64,000 nt of DNA from Candidatus Poribacteria bacterium (lineage in GTDB: Bacteria; Poribacteria; WGA-4E; WGA-3G): the NCBI GenBank assembly GCA_022827225.1, contig JAJDTJ010000084.1, positions 40,527 through 104,526 of the forward strand, in the 5' to 3' direction. The number at the start of each line of letters is the position of its first letter. Within the stretch, counting starts at the first letter, position 1. The translations under genes and the position numbers were made by a program. The notes beneath the pieces were generated by a model, which saw only the letters and a list, made by a program, of their open reading frames with translations, was not told where the DNA came from and did no database searches. Below, piece after piece: positions 63,915 to 64,000 of this stretch.

Positions 63915-64000
63915 GGGTGTATCGTCTTGAAAACGGACATTAATATTCTGTGAGTTTGTTTTTTCATTGAACTTGGCAAAAAATCTTGAGACCGCTATTT

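Overview
The window most resembles a genome of the uncultured sponge or marine lineage Candidatus Poribacteria, or a close relative. This is inferred from the gene mix, not from a marker tree: giant TPR proteins, two large multi-pass proteins of the DUF6785 type, an FGly-type sulfatase, two phytanoyl-CoA-dioxygenase-like enzymes, a rhamnonate-dehydratase-like enolase-superfamily protein, and dockerin/LRR/glycosidase-like exported proteins. The cell plan looks Gram-negative (lipoprotein amidase, signal peptides). I see no transposase, phage gene, rRNA or CRISPR array.

Layout. 2-23871 (+): three tandem, paralogous giant TPR genes. The first is cut by the window edge, the second is short and stops at a domain boundary, and the third is full length. 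Genes 1 and 3 share a C-terminal jelly-roll-like module and are mosaics of near-identical and diverged DNA. Gene 1 carries a LamG domain of which gene 3 keeps only the first strand, an apparent in-frame excision of 225 codons. 24014-36113 (+): a consensus extended -10 promoter opens a MoxR/von Willebrand A locus: an inner-membrane coiled-coil protein, a MoxR AAA+ ATPase, a DUF58 protein, a BatA-like vWA protein, a small helical membrane protein, three tandem paralogous multi-pass proteins, and an 858-residue protein with two vWA domains around a GATase1-like fold. A repeat-rich 200-bp spacer interrupts it before the BatA-like gene. 36127-39285 (+): a secreted beta-helix protein, a PhyH-type dioxygenase and an unrecognised protein behind a nested inverted repeat.

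39280-54230 (-): an apparent operon of two LRR/glycosidase-like/dockerin proteins followed by the enolase-superfamily enzyme; a sulfatase with a DUF6785 membrane protein; and a lipoprotein N-acetylmuramoyl-L-alanine amidase overlapping a GHL10-type glycosidase gene by one base. This block reads as polysaccharide, sugar-acid and cell-wall handling at or outside the envelope. 54440-57998 (+): a second PhyH-type enzyme, tRNA-Val and tRNA-Asp, a small TPR gene between two related hairpins, serS, and a DUF2283 gene. 57995-63776 (mostly -): bioB, a PyrK-like flavoprotein subunit, then (+) a metallophosphoesterase and a STAS protein, then (-) a second DUF6785 protein with a possibly leaderless start. 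A further promoter at the right edge leads out of the window.

The most system-like element is the combination of giant exported TPR scaffolds with a MoxR-vWA chaperone-type operon. It recalls the Bat loci, where MoxR, DUF58, BatA/B vWA and TPR proteins are encoded together, but with much larger TPR proteins and an inserted trio of membrane paralogs. That functional link is inference from gene order. Promoters seen here share an extended -10 form (TGn before the -10 hexamer). Base composition is moderate by eye; I did not count it.
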